Below are positions 5,748 through 5,895 of a stretch of 5,895 nt of DNA, piece by piece (the first letter of the stretch is position 1; each line of letters begins with the position of its first letter). Source of the stretch: an uncultured Devosia sp. (GTDB taxonomy: Bacteria > Pseudomonadota > Alphaproteobacteria > Rhizobiales > Devosiaceae); assembly GCA_934553185.1 (NCBI GenBank), contig CAKTFF010000153.1, positions 1 to 5,895 on the forward strand. Reading direction: 5' to 3'. The notes under the pieces were generated by a model. It did no database searches and was not told the origin of the DNA. It saw nothing but the letters and a program-made list of their open reading frames with translations. The position numbers and the translations under genes were made by a program.

Positions 5748-5895
5748 GAAGGACCCTGTGCGCGGTGCGTCCCCGCTTAGGCCCCTTGATCTTGGCGACC
5801 GGGGAGTTAGTAAACCGCGCAGGCGCGATCCCGTGGACCTTTAGCTTGGAAGCCTGAACATACGTCCACGGCTCCTCGGCCATAGGGTCAAGGAG
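5748..5895. other. Upstream region of the leftward operon, no supported gene
   Basis: The operon promoter should lie here or beyond the edge, but I found no convincing -35/-10 pair with normal spacing. A minus-strand frame is open from the edge through this stretch (containing WTYVQASKLKVHGIAPARF) down to 5593. It overlaps the VasI-like gene by about 145 bases and turns Arg/Pro-rich there, so it is either the end of an unseen gene or a chance frame. Confidence 0.35.

Noticed and set aside
5593..5895. Minus-strand frame open from the right edge
   Set aside because: Half of it is antiphase to the VasI-like gene and becomes Arg/Pro/Ser-rich; no domain is recognised, so it is not called as a gene.
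1..5895. CRISPR array, tRNA, rRNA, insertion-sequence ends
   Set aside because: No regularly spaced repeats, tRNA-like cloverleaf, rRNA segment, transposase or matching terminal repeats were seen on either strand.

Overview
The window looks like chromosomal DNA of an alphaproteobacterium. The left part is GC-rich and carries the end of a caa3-type cytochrome c oxidase subunit I+III fusion (subunit III fused behind subunit I), an arrangement common in that class, together with a YetF/DUF421 gene. The genus cannot be read from the sequence.

Left region (1-2252, + strand): four tightly packed genes that look native. They are the 3' end of the subunit I+III gene, a 114-residue three-helix membrane protein that starts on the stop codon of the oxidase gene (TAATG), a 170-residue single-span membrane protein with a soluble domain, and a YetF/DUF421 membrane protein whose ribosome binding site overlaps the preceding stop. 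Taken together they form a respiratory operon followed by a two-gene membrane-protein unit.

Junction (2253-2457): a lower-GC stretch between two converging gene sets. It holds three inverted repeats: 2290-2306, a perfect 14-base palindrome at 2315-2328, and a perfect 9+9 repeat at 2334-2357. Read on the minus strand, the last one is followed at once by a T run, so it may end the right-hand operon. Read as DNA, the repeats look like operators left without a gene, which would fit a breakpoint or insertion edge here.

Right region (2458-5737, - strand): a four-gene block transcribed leftwards, with lower GC in places. In transcription order it encodes (1) a single-span membrane protein with a VasI-like periplasmic domain, (2) a 365-residue protein with a PD-(D/E)XK nuclease core (D69, E84-x-K86, Q95xxxY99) and a second uncharacterised domain, (3) a 125-residue Cys/His-containing protein, and, after a 72-base gap, (4) a 325-residue protein combining an HNH-like phage-type module, a helix-turn-helix and an unknown C-terminal domain. 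Genes 1-2 and 2-3 each overlap by ATGA, so they are probably translationally coupled. A membrane-anchored exported domain coupled to a nuclease and further nuclease-like proteins, with no secretion or phage structural genes in view, makes this block a reasonable candidate for an undescribed accessory system, possibly anti-phage or anti-plasmid defence. That role is inference. The 158 bases beyond the operon start hold no gene I can support.
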